NCBI GenBank assembly: GCA_029465975.1
Contig: CM055754.1
Coordinates: 3,991,068-4,055,067 of the forward strand
Reading direction: 5' to 3'
Length of the DNA stretch: 64,000 bases
Source: Dallia pectoralis
Lineage: Eukaryota > Chordata > Actinopteri > Esociformes > Umbridae
Shown here in pieces: positions 12,199 to 26,600 of the stretch. The notes beneath the pieces are model-generated. The model did no database searches. It was not told the origin of the DNA and saw only the letters and a list, made by a program, of their open reading frames with translations. A program made the translations under genes and the position numbers. Numbering within the stretch: position 1 is the stretch's first letter; each line of letters starts with the position of its first letter.

Positions 12199-12558
12199 CT
12201 ACATGTGTGAATACTACATGTGTGAATACTGCATGTGTAAATACTACATGTGTTAATACTACATGTGTGAATACTACATGTGTGAATACTACATGTGTGA
12301 ATACTGCATGTGTGAATACTTCATGTGTGAATACTATATGTGTGAATACTGCATGTGTGAATACTGCATGTGTGAATACTATATGTGTGAATACTGCATG
12401 TGTGAATACTACATGTGTGAATACTGCATGTGTGAATACTACATGTGTGAATACTACATGTGTGAATACTGCATGTGTGAATACTGCATGTGTGAATACT
12501 GCATGCGTGAATACTACATGTGTGAACACTACATGTGTGAATACTGCATGTGTGAATA
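12199..12558. repeat. minisatellite, 15-bp unit, 24 copies
   Basis: Tandem units of ACTACATGTGTGAAT and ACTGCATGTGTGAAT, with single-base variants. Because 15 is a multiple of three and the unit has no stop in several frames, long repetitive frames are open on both strands (for example a VFTHA/VFTHV pentapeptide series on the minus strand from 12640). These are by-products; there is no start context, splice site or known protein around them. Confidence 0.95.
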
Positions 12559-15500
12559 CCCCGAGGACCAAAACAGGCCAACCTATCGCAGCAGGTGTTT
12601 CAGCAATGCACCGGTTCATTTGGCACAACTTGGGACCCAATTAATAGGACCTCGGTTCAACTTGTTCTCATCTGCTGTCCTGGATGTATTAACTCGATGA
12701 CGATCCTCAGACTCCATGATAAGCTAGAGACAAATACGATGTATTTATGTCTATTCCTAATCGCACATATTACTTTGACATATCATGCCGCTTTTTGCCA
12801 TTGACCTCGCTGAGCAATCCAACACGTTCCCGTTGTCACAGGCCAGTAATCATGTTCTGTTTTTTAATCATGGAATCCTTCGACATCGTAATAGTTTTTC
12901 AGGTACTGCTAAAATAAGATCGAGGAAAAGAGTGATTTATTTTCCCATTTGATTTGGTATTTCTTAAAAAAAAAAAAGAATAGCTACATTTAGACATGCT
13001 GACTGATTTATTAAGGCGTCGACATACAATACACATACTTTGTAGAAGAAATAACAAAGTACCAGTTGTGAACTTGTCTGGCTATAAACACAAATACTTT
13101 GGATGAATAACACTGCAGACCCCGGGAACTCAGTTTCATACATCAAAACACACAACATGGACATACTAGTCACGACAGAGCATGGGACGAAGAAAAAAAA
13201 CGGAAAAACTAAACATGCACGCGTTCCCCCGAGGCCAAACTCATCTGACTTAAGTCCAACAGAAATAATATTTACATGTTTACTCTCCGGCGCTGGTTTG
13301 TAGCTGTGACACGGCATTAGTGTGTTATTCATTACACCTTAGCCTCTGGCTCTGTAGCTGCTCAAGAGCACTGTTTGTTTTTCATTTATGACATCCTTGT
13401 TGTTAGGAATGAGCTCGGATTAAGTTAAACTCCAATCCCAGGTACTGCAGCCTGGTCTGTTAAGTGGGGCTTAAGTCCTGGCAGATAACCTGGCCTACAC
13501 TCAGCCTACAACTCTTTCAGGGCAACAGAAACCTGCTTCAAAACACGTCCTGCTCACAGAGGCCTCAAATTCCAAAACAATTTATCAGAAGATTAAATAT
13601 CCAACAGAAAAAGAGAGGGGCTTGTCCAAGGGCTGTAACTCAATGCAACAGCAACACAGTGAAACGGCAGAGTCTGAACTGAGAGAACCATTACTCCCGT
13701 GTGACAGGTGAAGCCCCCGAGGCAAATCCAGACAGCCTCTTGTGTCCTGAAAAAAAGTTCCCCATGTAGTAAAACTGTTGTCTGCAGGTATTTAAAGTCA
13801 TTATCGCACATTATTTACAAAACATTTCATAAGAACAGCTTGACATTTGACCAGCTATTTTGCTGATTGCGGACAACTGAGAAGTCGTCGCTTTTAAAAG
13901 CTTCTCTGGAATTCGGGCAAACTTTGGCAGAGTTCGGGTTATCATGTAGCACTCAGCTTAACTGAAGAGGACCTTAACTCACAAGGAAAGGGCAAGGGAG
14001 TGGTCCCTTTTGAATTCCTTGTCGACACCTCAGGTAGAAGTCGCTCATATTGACAAGATATATTGGCTACCTCATCAAGGAAAACAAGCTCCAACCGAAA
14101 AAACAAGGTCATATACAAACGTTTTGGGGAGAACATGTTTCATCTGCGTTTGATTATTTTGGGGGAAAAAGTATTTCACGTCACAGGAAAAATATATCTC
14201 CTTCACCAATGTGTAACATTGTGCAACACATGACACGGAAGTAAATAGTTAAAGGTTAAACAGACATTAAGTACACCAGTTACTATTCAACAAACACAAA
14301 GTATTTGTATGTGTGAAAGGAATTGTCTACGAGGTGTAACTTGAGGAGGCTTCACGGGTTCAACAAGATATTCCTTGTTCTTCGCTCTGTCTCACAATTG
14401 AGCAGCAAATCTATCCAATGGAGACCCATTACGGTTTCTTTGTAAAAGGAAAAAGAAAAGAAAAACAGCCGTGACATTATGTTTCGGGTGTAGATGCTAT
14501 CGTCTGCCAAAAAAATTTACAAAAGTAACACTGACAGAACCTACCTGTCTGCAAATGACAGGACTGTTTCTTCTGCAGGTAAGTGCTATAGTGTACCTTT
14601 AAGTAAAGTTTCCTTATGAATGGAACGCTTTGTTAGGGTCAGAGTTGAACATCTGAATGACACCAGGAAATGAATGTTGCTCAGAAACCCGGAAATGGTT
14701 TACACTATTTCCGAAACACAGTACAGCGAATGCCTGAATGTGATTTGTCTAAAAAATAATGTAAAAAAAAGGTTAACATTGTTGCATCTAGTGTGATTTC
14801 GCTATCTACTCGTAATTGTTTGATATTTACATATGTCTGTTTCAACTATTCTCTCTCAGTTGTTAGCTGTAGAACTCGACTTTTTAAAACAATAATTGAA
14901 GATAATGATTATCACTCTGTCCTCCACGTTGAAAGCAATCCTCCAGAAGGCACACACACACACGCACACACACAGTGTTTATCTGTCGCCTCTCTCAGTG
15001 TACTCTGGGTAAAGCTGTGGTTGTGCGCTACAACAAATAAACATCTGATCACCCACCATGTCCAGGGCTCAGTGATGGCCGAGGCCGGTGGGGGCGTGTT
15101 CTGTTTTCATCACACTAAAAGAGATATTTGCTTATCGCTCTAAGATGAAAACACTTTTTGACTCGAGCCTAACCGTGTAAATTACAGAGGGGAAAGGCAA
15201 ACAAGAGGAAGAAGTGAGACCAGCTTTTGTCCTTGGGGGGGAGGTAATTGTTTCAGGTAATCCTGAGAGGTGGTCATATTGAGGCAGAATCAGCGCACCT
15301 GTTATTCACAGGATTCTTTTATCAAGTCTCAACTGCGGCGACAAAGGAAGACAACACTGCCTATTATTTTGTCCCTCCATGCTGTTACGTCTCTAAGGCT
15401 AGATAAATGCTATTAGCACCTTCTGCGTAATTATATCCTCTCCGGTGTCACAGAACACCACCAAGTCGATGTGTTCTCAAGTCTTTCTGTCATGTTTGTA

Positions 15501-15589
15501 TGGACTGAACTTACATCGGCGAAAAAGTTAGACAACAAAGGGGTGAGTCAGTAAACCTGGAGGAAAAGACGTTGACAAGGTCGCATTTT

Positions 15590-15625
<36 letters not shown>

Positions 15626-16266
15626 GGAATGGATTGGAGAGTTGCACACGAAGCGACAGGAGAACCTGATCCCAGGCCTGGTCCTAGTCTATGTTATTCC
15701 TGCTATGACTAAGAGATGTCGTTCACCTGCATGGAGACAATGTAAACAAGTGACGGATGCCTTCTAATAATGAATGTAAAGAGCCTCTTGTTCTGTGTGG
15801 AGTCATCGCTTCATGTAAAGATTTAGTGTCAAGCCTCAGGGTAGCTGCCTAATGCTAGTCTCAACTTTCTTAATAAACATCAAAGAAAAACCTGTCCTAC
15901 CAAGTCAAAATAAAGCACACAGGTAGGCTGAGAGTTTGCAGGGCGATCATTCACCCGTCTTCACCCACACGAAACACCGCTGGCGGGCAGACATTTCAGA
16001 CTGCTCAAAAACATGACTTTGGACAACCAGGTCAATAGCTTCATGACACCTGAAGCCAAGTCGGGCCTTTCTCCTACAGAAAAAGTGAGGACGGGACGAT
16101 TTACCTGGAATTAGATTTAGTTCGGGCATAATGTCTAATGTAAACCCAAATGGTAGTGTAGATCTGCGTTGAAAGAATGGAATGGCGAGAAATATAAAGT
16201 TGCACTGTTTCAGCTCCTGCAACAAGTTACTCTTCGGCCAGAATGTCCATCACATTTGTGGTAGGG
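12559..16266. other. intergenic
   Basis: Ordinary non-coding sequence. It holds a short AC run near 14948-14972, a CT run at 15593-15622 and a run of eight G near 15233-15241. No exon or recognisable transposon was seen. Confidence 0.45.
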
Positions 16267-16665
16267 GTTCCAATGGGGGAGTGGCTGTGGTGGGGGAGGG
16301 GTTTGAATGGGGGAGTGGCTGTGGTGGGGTGGGGGTTACGATGGGGGAATGGCTGTGGTGGTGGGGGGTTATGATGGGGGAGTTGCTGTGGTGGGAGGAG
16401 TGGCTGTGGTGGGGAAAGGGGTTGTGGGGGAGTGGCTGTGGTGGGGGAGTGGTTGTGGTGGGGGTGTGGTTGTGGTGGGGGAGTGGCTGTGGTGGGGGAG
16501 TGGTTGTGGTCGGGGGAGGGGTTGTGGGGGAAGTGGCTGTGGTGGGGAGAGGGGTTGTAGTGGGGGAGTGGCTGTGTGGGGGGAAGGGGGTTGCGTGGGG
16601 GGTTGTGGGGGAGTGATTGTGATGGGGGAGATTTTGTGTGTGTGTGGGGGGTTGTGGTGGGGGAG
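16267..16665. repeat. degenerate G-rich minisatellite, about 18-bp unit
   Basis: About 400 bp built from diverged copies of GTGGCTGTGGTGGGGGAG. Nearly every unit has a run of four or five G, so the plus strand has many possible G-quadruplexes. Units vary in length and the ends of the array are blurred. The Pro/His-rich minus frame and the Gly/Val/Trp-rich plus frame are by-products. Confidence 0.9.
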
Positions 16666-16889
16666 TGGATCCATTTGGACCATAGATTAGCAGATCTGAG
16701 TGAGAGTGGCTCTTTACTTACTTTATTTCTTGACACTTTACATGTGAAAAGGTAATTGAGCATTTGACCAGTCACGTTAGTGATGGGTTATAAAAGATCA
16801 TATTGAAAATGAAAGCTATTCTGTCCACTAGGGACAACGTGAACATCTATTACTGCCTAGTAGGTCTATTGCTGTAAGTCATTGTGGAT

Positions 16890-17040
16890 GACTCTATTTA
16901 ACCCTAAACTTAACAATAACCTAAACCTAAAAATAACCCAACATTTACTACATACCGAACTTCACTATAACCTAATCTCAACTATAACCAAACTTTAGCA
17001 ATAACATAATCTTAACTAAAACCTAACCTTAACTAGAGTA
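16890..17040. repeat. degenerate CTAACC/CTTAACT-type simple repeat
   Basis: A run of imperfect copies related to TAACCTAAAC, TAACCTTAACT and TATAACCAAAC. The pattern is reminiscent of decayed telomere-like or CCTAA-type simple repeats that occur inside fish chromosomes, but the units are too diverged to call telomeric. Confidence 0.5.
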
Positions 17041-17229
17041 TCCCCTATCCTAAATGTGTCTTCTACTGTGGTTTAACTTTTGCAAAGTTTGACAGACAAC
17101 TAAGATAGGGCATCAAAGGGTTAATTAAATCGTCAAGCTCAGACAAAATGACAGATATTCCATCACATGGTGTAATTAAAATGTCAAGTCACAACATAGC
17201 ACTGTTGCTGCATATTCGCCACAGGGTTG

Positions 17230-17350
17230 TGTTTTATTTTGAGATTCGGTTGAGCCAATTAATTAAAAGGAAAGCTAATGATTATTTCACTTATGGTAAT
17301 TATCATTCTAATTGTAATTTCATCATTTCCTTTGCATTGGCAATGTAAAT
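17230..17350. promoter_or_regulatory. candidate enhancer: cluster of homeodomain (TAAT/ATTA) sites
   Basis: Within 120 bp there are CAATTAATTAAA, GCTAATGATTATT, GGTAATTATCATT and CTAATTGTAATTT, followed by TTTGCATTGGCAA. This density of TAAT/ATTA cores with octamer-like sequence is typical of developmental enhancers, and the gene desert next to a foxg1 gene is where such elements are known in vertebrates. AT-rich DNA can produce this by chance, and conservation was not tested. Confidence 0.3.
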
Positions 17351-17584
17351 AAATATTTCCCATGCCAGCAAACCCATTTGTCTGACATTTATTGATAAGA
17401 ATCTGCTGGTAGTGAATGATCAATTAGAGTTTAATCAAAACTGTGAGTCCAGTTACTTTTTAAGTCCACTTAGAGATGTTGGAACCCTTCTCATTTAGGG
17501 GAAGGAGTCGAAGTTGTCAAAGAGGGTTAAAAGAGTTCACCTCACACCTGTGGCGCGTTGTCAGTTGACAATGTAGGCCCACCG

Positions 17585-17642
17585 GTAACCTTGGTAACCG
17601 ATGATAAGGATCATTCGTGGGGTCACAGCTTACCATGGCAAC
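17585..17642. promoter_or_regulatory. pair of RFX X-box motifs
   Basis: GTAACCTTGGTAAC at 17585-17598 fits the RFX consensus GTNRCC-N(0-3)-RGYAAC. CTTACCATGGCAAC at 17629-17642 fits it in all but the first base. Two such sites 30 bp apart are unlikely by chance. RFX factors control ciliary and neural genes, but no coding exon is adjacent, so a distal element is the simplest reading. Confidence 0.45.
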
Positions 17643-20600
17643 ATGTTGGAGGTTGTCTGCAGAGCCAGTACACTTGATCAGCTGGTACAGTCAGGTAGGG
17701 AATATTAATATTAAACGTGCCGTGCAAAAGTTCATCTATAACATGAACCCGTGAACGAGAGGTGAGGAAAAGTGTATTGGGTTAGATTTTGCACCGTGGA
17801 TAGAAACAGAAAATTGGATACCGAGAAAGGTAAGTCTCGACAAAGAGAGAGCGCACATGATACAGGCATTTGACGGGTTGGACTTGCCCAGGCATGAAAT
17901 GTGTTTCTCAGACTCAGACAGGAGGGTAGGTGGTTCAGCTAGCTGGAGAAGCTCTCAGGAAATACACCTCTGACACAGTCATCTAACACAGACAGGTTGG
18001 GAAAATAGACGTTCTTAGGTTTAACCCCCCTGAGAACCTCTGACTCACAATAGTTCGCCATTTCTTTTTCGGGCGGTTTGCAAAACACAGCTTGTGATCA
18101 CTGAATATGATTTTAAAAGTGTTTGCAGCTGAGATTTAGCTATCAAAATCCCCAGCAAATGGCGGGGCAAACATTGCCCTCATACCCTCATATCTAAATA
18201 GTGGGTCATATGCTCCATTTCTTATTCAAAAACAGTGTTTTGCTCCCTGATTATGACCTTAGTCAGTCACAAAACAGAAACAGGAGAGAGTGGAGAAGGA
18301 TGGGGTGAAATAGAGAATTACATAGGGGCGACTCACAGAGGTTAAAAATGTTAAAATGTGACCTGTTAAAATGTGACCTGTTCTGTCGCTCTGTTACAGA
18401 AAAGAAAAAAACAAACTTGTTTCAAACATCTCCACAGACATTTGGGATTTATATGGTTTCTGTGTACTCATTTGGAGTTAGACAACCTGTCCAATCAGTG
18501 TTGATGTTGATTTGTAAACCTATTCATTTTATTTAGAGCTAGCTACCTTTTTCTCCTCAAGGGGAGAGTTTTTCAATGTAGGAAATACCAATTTCATACT
18601 TTACGTCTATATGTTTCCTCTTCTAGCACAACCAAACTAGCTATGTTAAAAAAATCAAGACAATGTATGTTAAAGGCCAGGGGGGAAAAAATATTAACAA
18701 GGACTTCCTTCTAATGTTCATTTGGACCCAGGAACCGGCGTTGAGCATTTCAGTGGTGATTCTGGAAAGACTGTGTTACACTCAGAGCTCTCGCTTGCTC
18801 CCGTCCAAATCATTTGTAATGCCAAAGATCGTTAGCATCTTAGGTTACTTCCCCCTCTTCGCTACATTTCCAAGACCTCATACTCACTTACCGACTGGCC
18901 ACGTTGCAGTCTCTAAACAAATTAATAATTGTCCACAATGTGATGACATTCCACACCGTCTCGAGTGTTTATTTTCCCTAAACAGTGGGGTTCGGGAGAG
19001 AGGCCCGGGCACGGCTGGTACTCCCACACTCCCAGGTGGCGTTGAATTATCTTAATCGACTAGCTAGCCTAAATAACGACCTCTCAATGACCTCTCAAAG
19101 TTTCACCCCAGTAGGAGGCCGAGTCATTCGGAGGTGTTCGCACGGAAAACGTTGTTTATATCAAAAGAAAACAGGGAAAACTCGTTGACAAAGTTAAAGA
19201 TAATCCGTGGCATGTTAGCTGCAAAAGATTTGCAGAGGAGTGTCTCGCGTCGGAACTTGGTAATTGGGCTATTTCAGTTTTTGTGACAAACCATATCAAC
19301 GGGCAGACAGGTGTATCGGTGACATCAGCTCACCGTAGCGCAGGAAGTTGTTGTTTATCTTAAACCAAGTAGACGTTCTATCTTTAGCGCCGGCAATGGG
19401 AATATACAGCACACTGTTGATCGTCTTACTCACGACGTGTCAATAGAAAATAACCATATGCAGGTAGTAAGTCCCCGTTTTAACAAATCCCTGTATATTC
19501 TCGGGTCAAACGGCTCACCGAGCGGATTCGGCTGCCAACACAGGTGCCGGAGATTAGTGTCGCCACGGTACCTGTACCATGAAGAGCACATGCTTTATTG
19601 GCAAACAAAACACGACTTAAGACTGTGAAAACACAAACAGCTGAAAACAGCCAAATAATCTGATCGCGGCCCCCTTGTTTCTTTCACCACTGATCCGACG
19701 CCCGCACAGGTGGCGACAGGGAAAGACTGCATAATCTGAGCCAAAAACACAGTCAATATGTTTCTATGGCTTAATAGAATCGACTACTAACGACCATAGA
19801 CAGGTAACCTGAAAGACACTCTTTCTATCGTGTGGAGGTAATTATTGATAGTTAGTCTGGAACATGTATCTTGACGTCTGGCAGCCACCTCTCGCGAAGA
19901 TCAAACACACAGCACCACACCCACCTAACTCTAAAGCTGGAGCTCTCACATCTCGCAGCCCATTTCTCTCTTAGTAGCTTTCACACCTGTCGATATATAT
20001 GGACAAGCTAGCTTTCTATATGCACGGGAAACACCAAATCATCCAAAAGAGGCCAGCTACTTACCGATTGTACAGAGGTGGCATCGTGGTGTGTCATGGT
20101 GGAATCTAAAGGCTGTGATTGGCTATTATATAGCTTGATGGAAACCAAACCAGACTAAACCTTCCACATATTCAATTTGCACACAGTTGTTGTATTTGAT
20201 TAAAATTCATCTGACAGCTAAGTCCCCCGTGCGGTACCAAATACAGCCATTTATGCATGAGATGATTGTATCATATTAGAATACACAGATACTATGCAAA
20301 TACCATGTCAGATTATTGGAAATTTTACCAATTTAAACCAATTTAACATAACGACACACTCTGTAGATGTTTACGTGGGATTATTAGAATTTTTATGAAA
20401 AATATAATATCTTGCCCATACAGTAGATAAGTTGTCAGTGGACAATATAGCTACACTGGAATGCAAAAAAAATGTGTCTCACAGTAATTGACAGTGAATA
20501 CCGTTGACAGGTCTCTTTGTTTTCTCAGGAAAGAACACTTTTTTATTGGAATGCACGGCGCTTTGTCCTTGAGCTGTACTCGTCTTTGTTTATCAGTGTT

Positions 20601-23600
20601 TATATTATGTGATGTTTCGTGTTTTGTGTGAAACCCCAGGAAGTGTAGCCGTCGAATGGGCGACAGGTAATCGGGATCCTAATAAACAAACAAAACTCCT
20701 TCCCAATATTTAGACAATACAAACGGGATGTACGATAATAGAAATTCTGGGAAAGGTCGGCTTTAGAACGCTGGCCGTTACGGATTATTTACTCAGAAGC
20801 GTGCGCACATGCAAACACTGTGGTTTGTATTTACTGTAGGCAATAGACACCTACCTATTCAACACCACATGTATTGAACATATACTATTAAATCCTGTAG
20901 GTGTGTTGTGTAAAGTTTGGACTGCTTACAGATGCCGAAATGTACCGTGAATTCAATCAGCTACGATCCAACTGTTCAGTAGTTCCACGTTTAACACAAC
21001 TCACGTGAAGTTGGAAAGAAAGACCTGTTTTCAGGTGATTTCTGGGTTTGAGTACAATCAGGTTTTTAATGAGCGTTGAAAGTAAGTGATCTCACTCGTA
21101 ACCCAAAGAAGTTCTACGGCTCAAAACAGCAATGGCTCAACACAGTTTAAAATGTTTGTGTCTTTCTCACTCTGTCCTCTGATCTCTCGCCTCCGTCTCC
21201 AACCTCTACCTCAGCTTGCCGTCTTGTGTTGGGATCAGCTTCCGGATAGCAGGGACTTACAGACATGTCTCCGCTAATGAGAGAAAGCAGGGAGGAAGAG
21301 GAAGAAAGACATCCCCGGTAAGGCCGTTGCCCTCTGGCCGTTTCTCCATTCTCCCCCGGAGGAAGTGTGCTTTGGTTTGAATGCAATCGTCCACAGGTCA
21401 TACCGTCCTTTCATCCACACCGAGGTGAGGAGGGCGGTATAGGGCCGAGAATACGGACGCTCTGTGGCCATTGAGTCCATGGATAGAGCCCCCCCCACCA
21501 CCCACCCCCGCACACCCGAAAAACAAAGAGGACAAAGCTCCCGGCTGCACTTTGCACCCAACCCTGACCCGGACAATGACTGCAGAAGAAACGTCACACA
21601 TTCACAGTCCCAACCTTTACCACTCGCAGGTCAAGCCTTCCTAACTCATTCATACTCTCAAAGTTAACAGCAATTACCTAGTAATGAACAGATTCACCAA
21701 CAAATCTGATGAGTCACAAAGGAAATGCCCAAACAGAGCCGGAGAGGCCCGCGGTTTAGCTCAGCCAATCAGCAGCCGCCGCAGGCAGAGAAAGGGACAC
21801 TTACTCTTTTTCCTGCTTTCCACCAAAAGCTGATAAAACACCCTTCTCGTGTACCCTATTGATAATGAGCTAGTCTACACAAGGCTCTCTCAAATGTGGG
21901 ATAAACAGGCATGTTTTTATGTTGTATGACATGTAAAAACAACAAAGTCGAAATCTGAAAATTTGAAGGAAAAAAATGCATTGTTTAGAAAATATGAATA
22001 CGTAAACACGACATGTACGTTCTCAAGACTATTAAAAGGTAACAGTTCAAGGATTTTATCTACTTGCAGTTTGACAATAAGAACATATTGGTGAACAAAA
22101 AAGTATTTATGCCAGATAGTAAACATAGCCAAAACCGTTTGTTTATTATATCTAAAATACAATGTCTTGATACGTCTGCGGTCGTTAACTGTCATCTATA
22201 TATTTTGTTCATTAGAATTTCAGCACGCTAACTATGATTCATGTATCTTTAACCAAAGGACCCTATAATCAAAAATGATTGGGCATATTTCAAACAAACC
22301 GTGCTTTCAAGCGCTTGTGTAGGAGTGTCCCCAACGTGATCTTAACCGTCTTTAATTGTTGTTGACATGCTGTCAAAACTCTTTCATGGCACAGAAACAG
22401 ATGTTGATATTACTAGGCTAACTATAACCTAACTTGTTGTGCTAAAATGTCCCGTCATACTTGCTGATAGGGACAATATGAGATCTAGGACACTCTGACA
22501 GGAATACCACTGTCGTCAGACAAAGACATACATCTATTGTGACAGGCTTGCGACTTTAATCCCAGCTTCAAAGTGAAATTGCTTGCAGTTTAGCAGTTGT
22601 AACACGCACAATGCGAATAAACACTATGTATGTTTTATATGCCTCCTCACACAAATCAAATTGAGTTTGACTCATTTGTGGCGGTCGTGAATTTCCCAGA
22701 AGACTGTCTCCAATCCTGTGCCAGTCTTATGGGGATGTTGCCAAAACACCTGGCGAGAGTGCAGGTTGAACAAGTGAGACTCGTGACGTATTGATGTTGT
22801 GTGTGGCTAAGTGACCTGAAAGAGAACGTGTGTTTAAGCGTCTGAGAGGAATGAACAGTCTCTGGTCCTCTGGTGTTGTTATTGCGAAACTCAGGATATC
22901 AATAAGCACTCAAGTGTAGTCAGAGAGTCTGGAACAGCGAACAGCGTGTCTGCCTTCATTCTGTGCCGCTATTAACAATATCAACAAAAAATCGAACGCA
23001 ATATTCGGTTACCAGTTGGTGACCGGTCATTTTGTTTGAGAACGAGGTGCACATGTGTCTGTATCAGCATGATAAAAAATGATGTTCGCCTGGTTTTGGA
23101 CCAGTTCCTGGGAGCCAGAATAGACACTGTAGCACACTGTAAAAGAGATTTTCCAAAAATACAGTGTGAGTGTTTGGACAATGACACCTATCATTCTGTA
23201 CTTCTGTGCTTTGAATTCAAAATGATACAATGATGATTGTAATTAGGGACAGAATCGCAGCTTCAATTTGAGGCAATTTTAATGCATATCGGATTAACTA
23301 CGGGGAAAAAACAACATGTTTCGTACAAAGGGGAGCAGAAATACATTTGGACAATTGGTTTCACAGCTGTCTCTTATTACGCAGGTGTGTTTCTTTGCAT
23401 AGTCAATTCTTGCAAAAGAAAGCTGTCAATTATTCATCTTCTTTTGACGTTACGCATTTGCATTTGAAGTCGTCCCTGGAGTCTGATAACACACAGACCA
23501 AAGAAGTGTCAATGCGTGAGTAAAGTTGGCAGATTAATTAAAATAAATAGTTGAGAGTCGTAGCCAAAATATTAGGTGGGCCAAAATGAACTGTTTAGTA

Positions 23601-26600
23601 TGTTAAAAAGCAGCAAGAAAGCACCTGTTCACCAAAATAAAGATACAATCAACAAAGTATTGTCTGACAGAACAGGAAAACTCCAGGAGGTAGGTGTGGA
23701 AATGTCAGCCACAACTATATGTAGAAGGCTTTACCAGCCAAACTGTCAAGGCTGAACCTCAAGGTCCAAATACACTGGACATTTGCTGAACGTCTGGAAA
23801 ATGGTATTGTGGACAATTGTTCTCATATACCAGAGCGATAACAGTATGTGTGGAGAATAAAATACCCTCAAATGATGTTTACAATCCGCGCCTTAGCCTC
23901 TAAGTGATTGTTTTATTTCACTTTGGAATGTGCTGAAGTACAGAAACCAAAAAAATACGGTGTCACTGTCACTGGTGTCAAATGTTAATTTTTGGCAATG
24001 TCTACGTCAGGGTTGGTTGGTTTTGTAAGAAGACCTGTTCAGAACTAGGATTTTGGCATCAATGAGTTCAGATGACTGCCCGGGAGCTTGTTCGTGTTGT
24101 AGCCTACAGCCTGCGCTTGTTGTAAACAACTAACACCCCATGTCCCTGAGAGTCTCCACTTTTGACGGCGGTAAGTTATTCATTTCTGGCCGTAATGATT
24201 CAGGTTTTACAGATGATTTTGTAACAATTATCTTTAACAAATCATGCCACGTCTGTCATTCCCATGCTGACAAAGCCAAAGCATACACAACAAGAAACGA
24301 GGAAGTGTGGTCCATTAAACACAGAAGTATTTATCGAAACATGATAACAGCAGTGAACAACAGGCAGGTGCGTCATTCAGTATTAGGCGTTTACAACAAT
24401 ACGCATGGTATGTATATTGCAGTGTGTGCTGTCTACAGATAGATAATTACCTGTATAATCAGTGCATTTTACTGGATTCAGACACCTCGTTTTTCGTCTT
24501 TGCACTCGCCCCATCCTGCAGAACTATTTTAAAAGCAAGTGTCGATATCGACAAGTTCACTTCCTTTAGAACATAACTTCTGTGTTATTAATGGCGTTGG
24601 TAAAATTCCTGTGGGTGCTGGGGGGGTTTTAATGTAACGTTTGACAAGAGCGGAAGTCGTCTTTGGATTTAAGATCTGAATGGCAGAGAATTAAAGGAGC
24701 ACTTCATTACCTCAAGGTGTTCTTCTTGTTGTGAAAGTGATCAAATGGCACCAGTTTTAAAGAGGAAATTGTTCAACTGGTTGAAGGTATTTTGGTCAAA
24801 TCTATACTTGGATAAATGAGAACCTGCCTAGAAATCTATTGCAAACTAAAGCGGTACACAACATGGAAGGTAGTCTTGCAAGTCTTTGGAAGGGAGCGTA
24901 GAAACAGGATACGAGTCGGCCGACGCACATCATATCAAACCAGCAGGACACACGGAAATTCAACTTAATATGAAAACATTAGCTACTGTGTTGCTATCGG
25001 CTACGGGCAGAATTCAGTTCTCTCCCAATTCTGGTTCTACGGTAAAATAACAAAAACGATTACATCAACATCACACAAAAAGCTGTTTTGCCCAAAGCAA
25101 TGTGTCAACCATGTTTTGGTAGCGCAGTACACATGTTCCAACACACAGACCGCACTATTTTGGGAATGTCGTTTCAAATCTCCGCCAGGTTTTTACTTCG
25201 GCTGAGCGAAGTACGAGGCAGAGACAGACTACGTTATCACGTAAACGAAGGTTCAAGAGAGGGTGAGGCAAAAAAAGAACAATGACCGTGTCTCCAAAAC
25301 AACAAATGCTTGATACGGATAATGAGATAATATTAGATTTGTTAAAAGGGTTTACAAAGGGATAGGCTCTGTGTATGAATTGTCATAGCCAGTATTCCTA
25401 TACATCCTCAGCCTGTAGCTTAGCTGTTAGTGGCCCGGCTTGTGTTTCACTAATGTGGGCTATAGCCCACACTCAGATTGCTTGCACTGGGCGTGATGTG
25501 GATTTGATGTCAGTATGTGAGTTTGCTATAACTTCAGTTTGGCTAATAAGATTGATTGCCAACGCAATGATTCTGTGGATGGATCGCGGGTTACATGTGA
25601 AATGTGATGTGTAGATTGTTCTCTGGAGACACACGAGAAGGCCGAAGGCCTAAGGGACAAGAACCCAATGGTTTATGAGAACAAGCTATAATAGAGAACG
25701 TATCCTAACTTTCTATGGTGGTGTTGTTGTACCAGCAGGAATTTCATATAATGATCATCTTATTTTTGCACACTTCTTTTAGGGTGGACTTTTTGGAGTC
25801 AATTGATGAGCAACCTTCATCAGAAAAAAATCTCCTTTGTTTTTAGTTAAACAGTAATCTTCTGGGTTGAAGGGTTAGTTCTCTCTGGATTGATTGGATT
25901 TATTTCAGTCAAAAGGATTTTCTGGGACATTCATTCACACAACAACTCCAGCTAGTATTTCGGGTGCGCAAGCCACAATAGATTTGCAGAGAGTAGATAT
26001 TTAAAATTGGAATGTGGTCTCTGTTATAATTTTTCTGAAAACAGATAATTACATCCTGGTCTGGTGAACTTTCCTTCCACAGTTACCTAATCTCTGTGAT
26101 TTGTATCACCCTTCACTTCCCAGGGCAATATTCCCTCACTGTGTCCGTGACGGAGCCTCCTCTTGGGATCACTCCCATTGGTTTATACTGATAGTCTCTC
26201 TTAACACACATCTCTTACCGACATTCTGTTCCCTTCTATCAACAGCTACTTGTTCAACTAATTAGAAAGCAATATGTCACTGCCTACTCTGTGCTCTATA
26301 GCCTTCTACCTCTCTCTCAACCCGCGAACAGCCAAAACAATCCATACACACAGACACACACTCTCATGCTCTGACACATACACGCACACACCTTATATAT
26401 CGATACAAACACACACACACCAAAGTGTGCAGTAATAATTCATTCAAACGTTCAGCTTGGTATTGGATTCTGAATGGTTAAGAGTGAAGATTTGCGCACA
26501 CAAAAGTAGAATACCTACAAAAAGACATACGACTATGCTTTTTAACCGGCCAAACTATTCACTCTGCAAGCCTACTCAAATGTATCGGGCATTCTCATTG

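Noticed and set aside
12199..12558. CRISPR-like array
   Set aside because: Units are contiguous with no unique spacers, and the genome is vertebrate.
12164..12700. Several long frames on both strands (VFTHA, CVNTT, MCEYY repeats)
   Set aside because: All are by-products of a 15-bp tandem repeat without stop codons.
16182..16775. Long Gly/Val/Trp and Pro/His frames
   Set aside because: By-products of the G-rich minisatellite.
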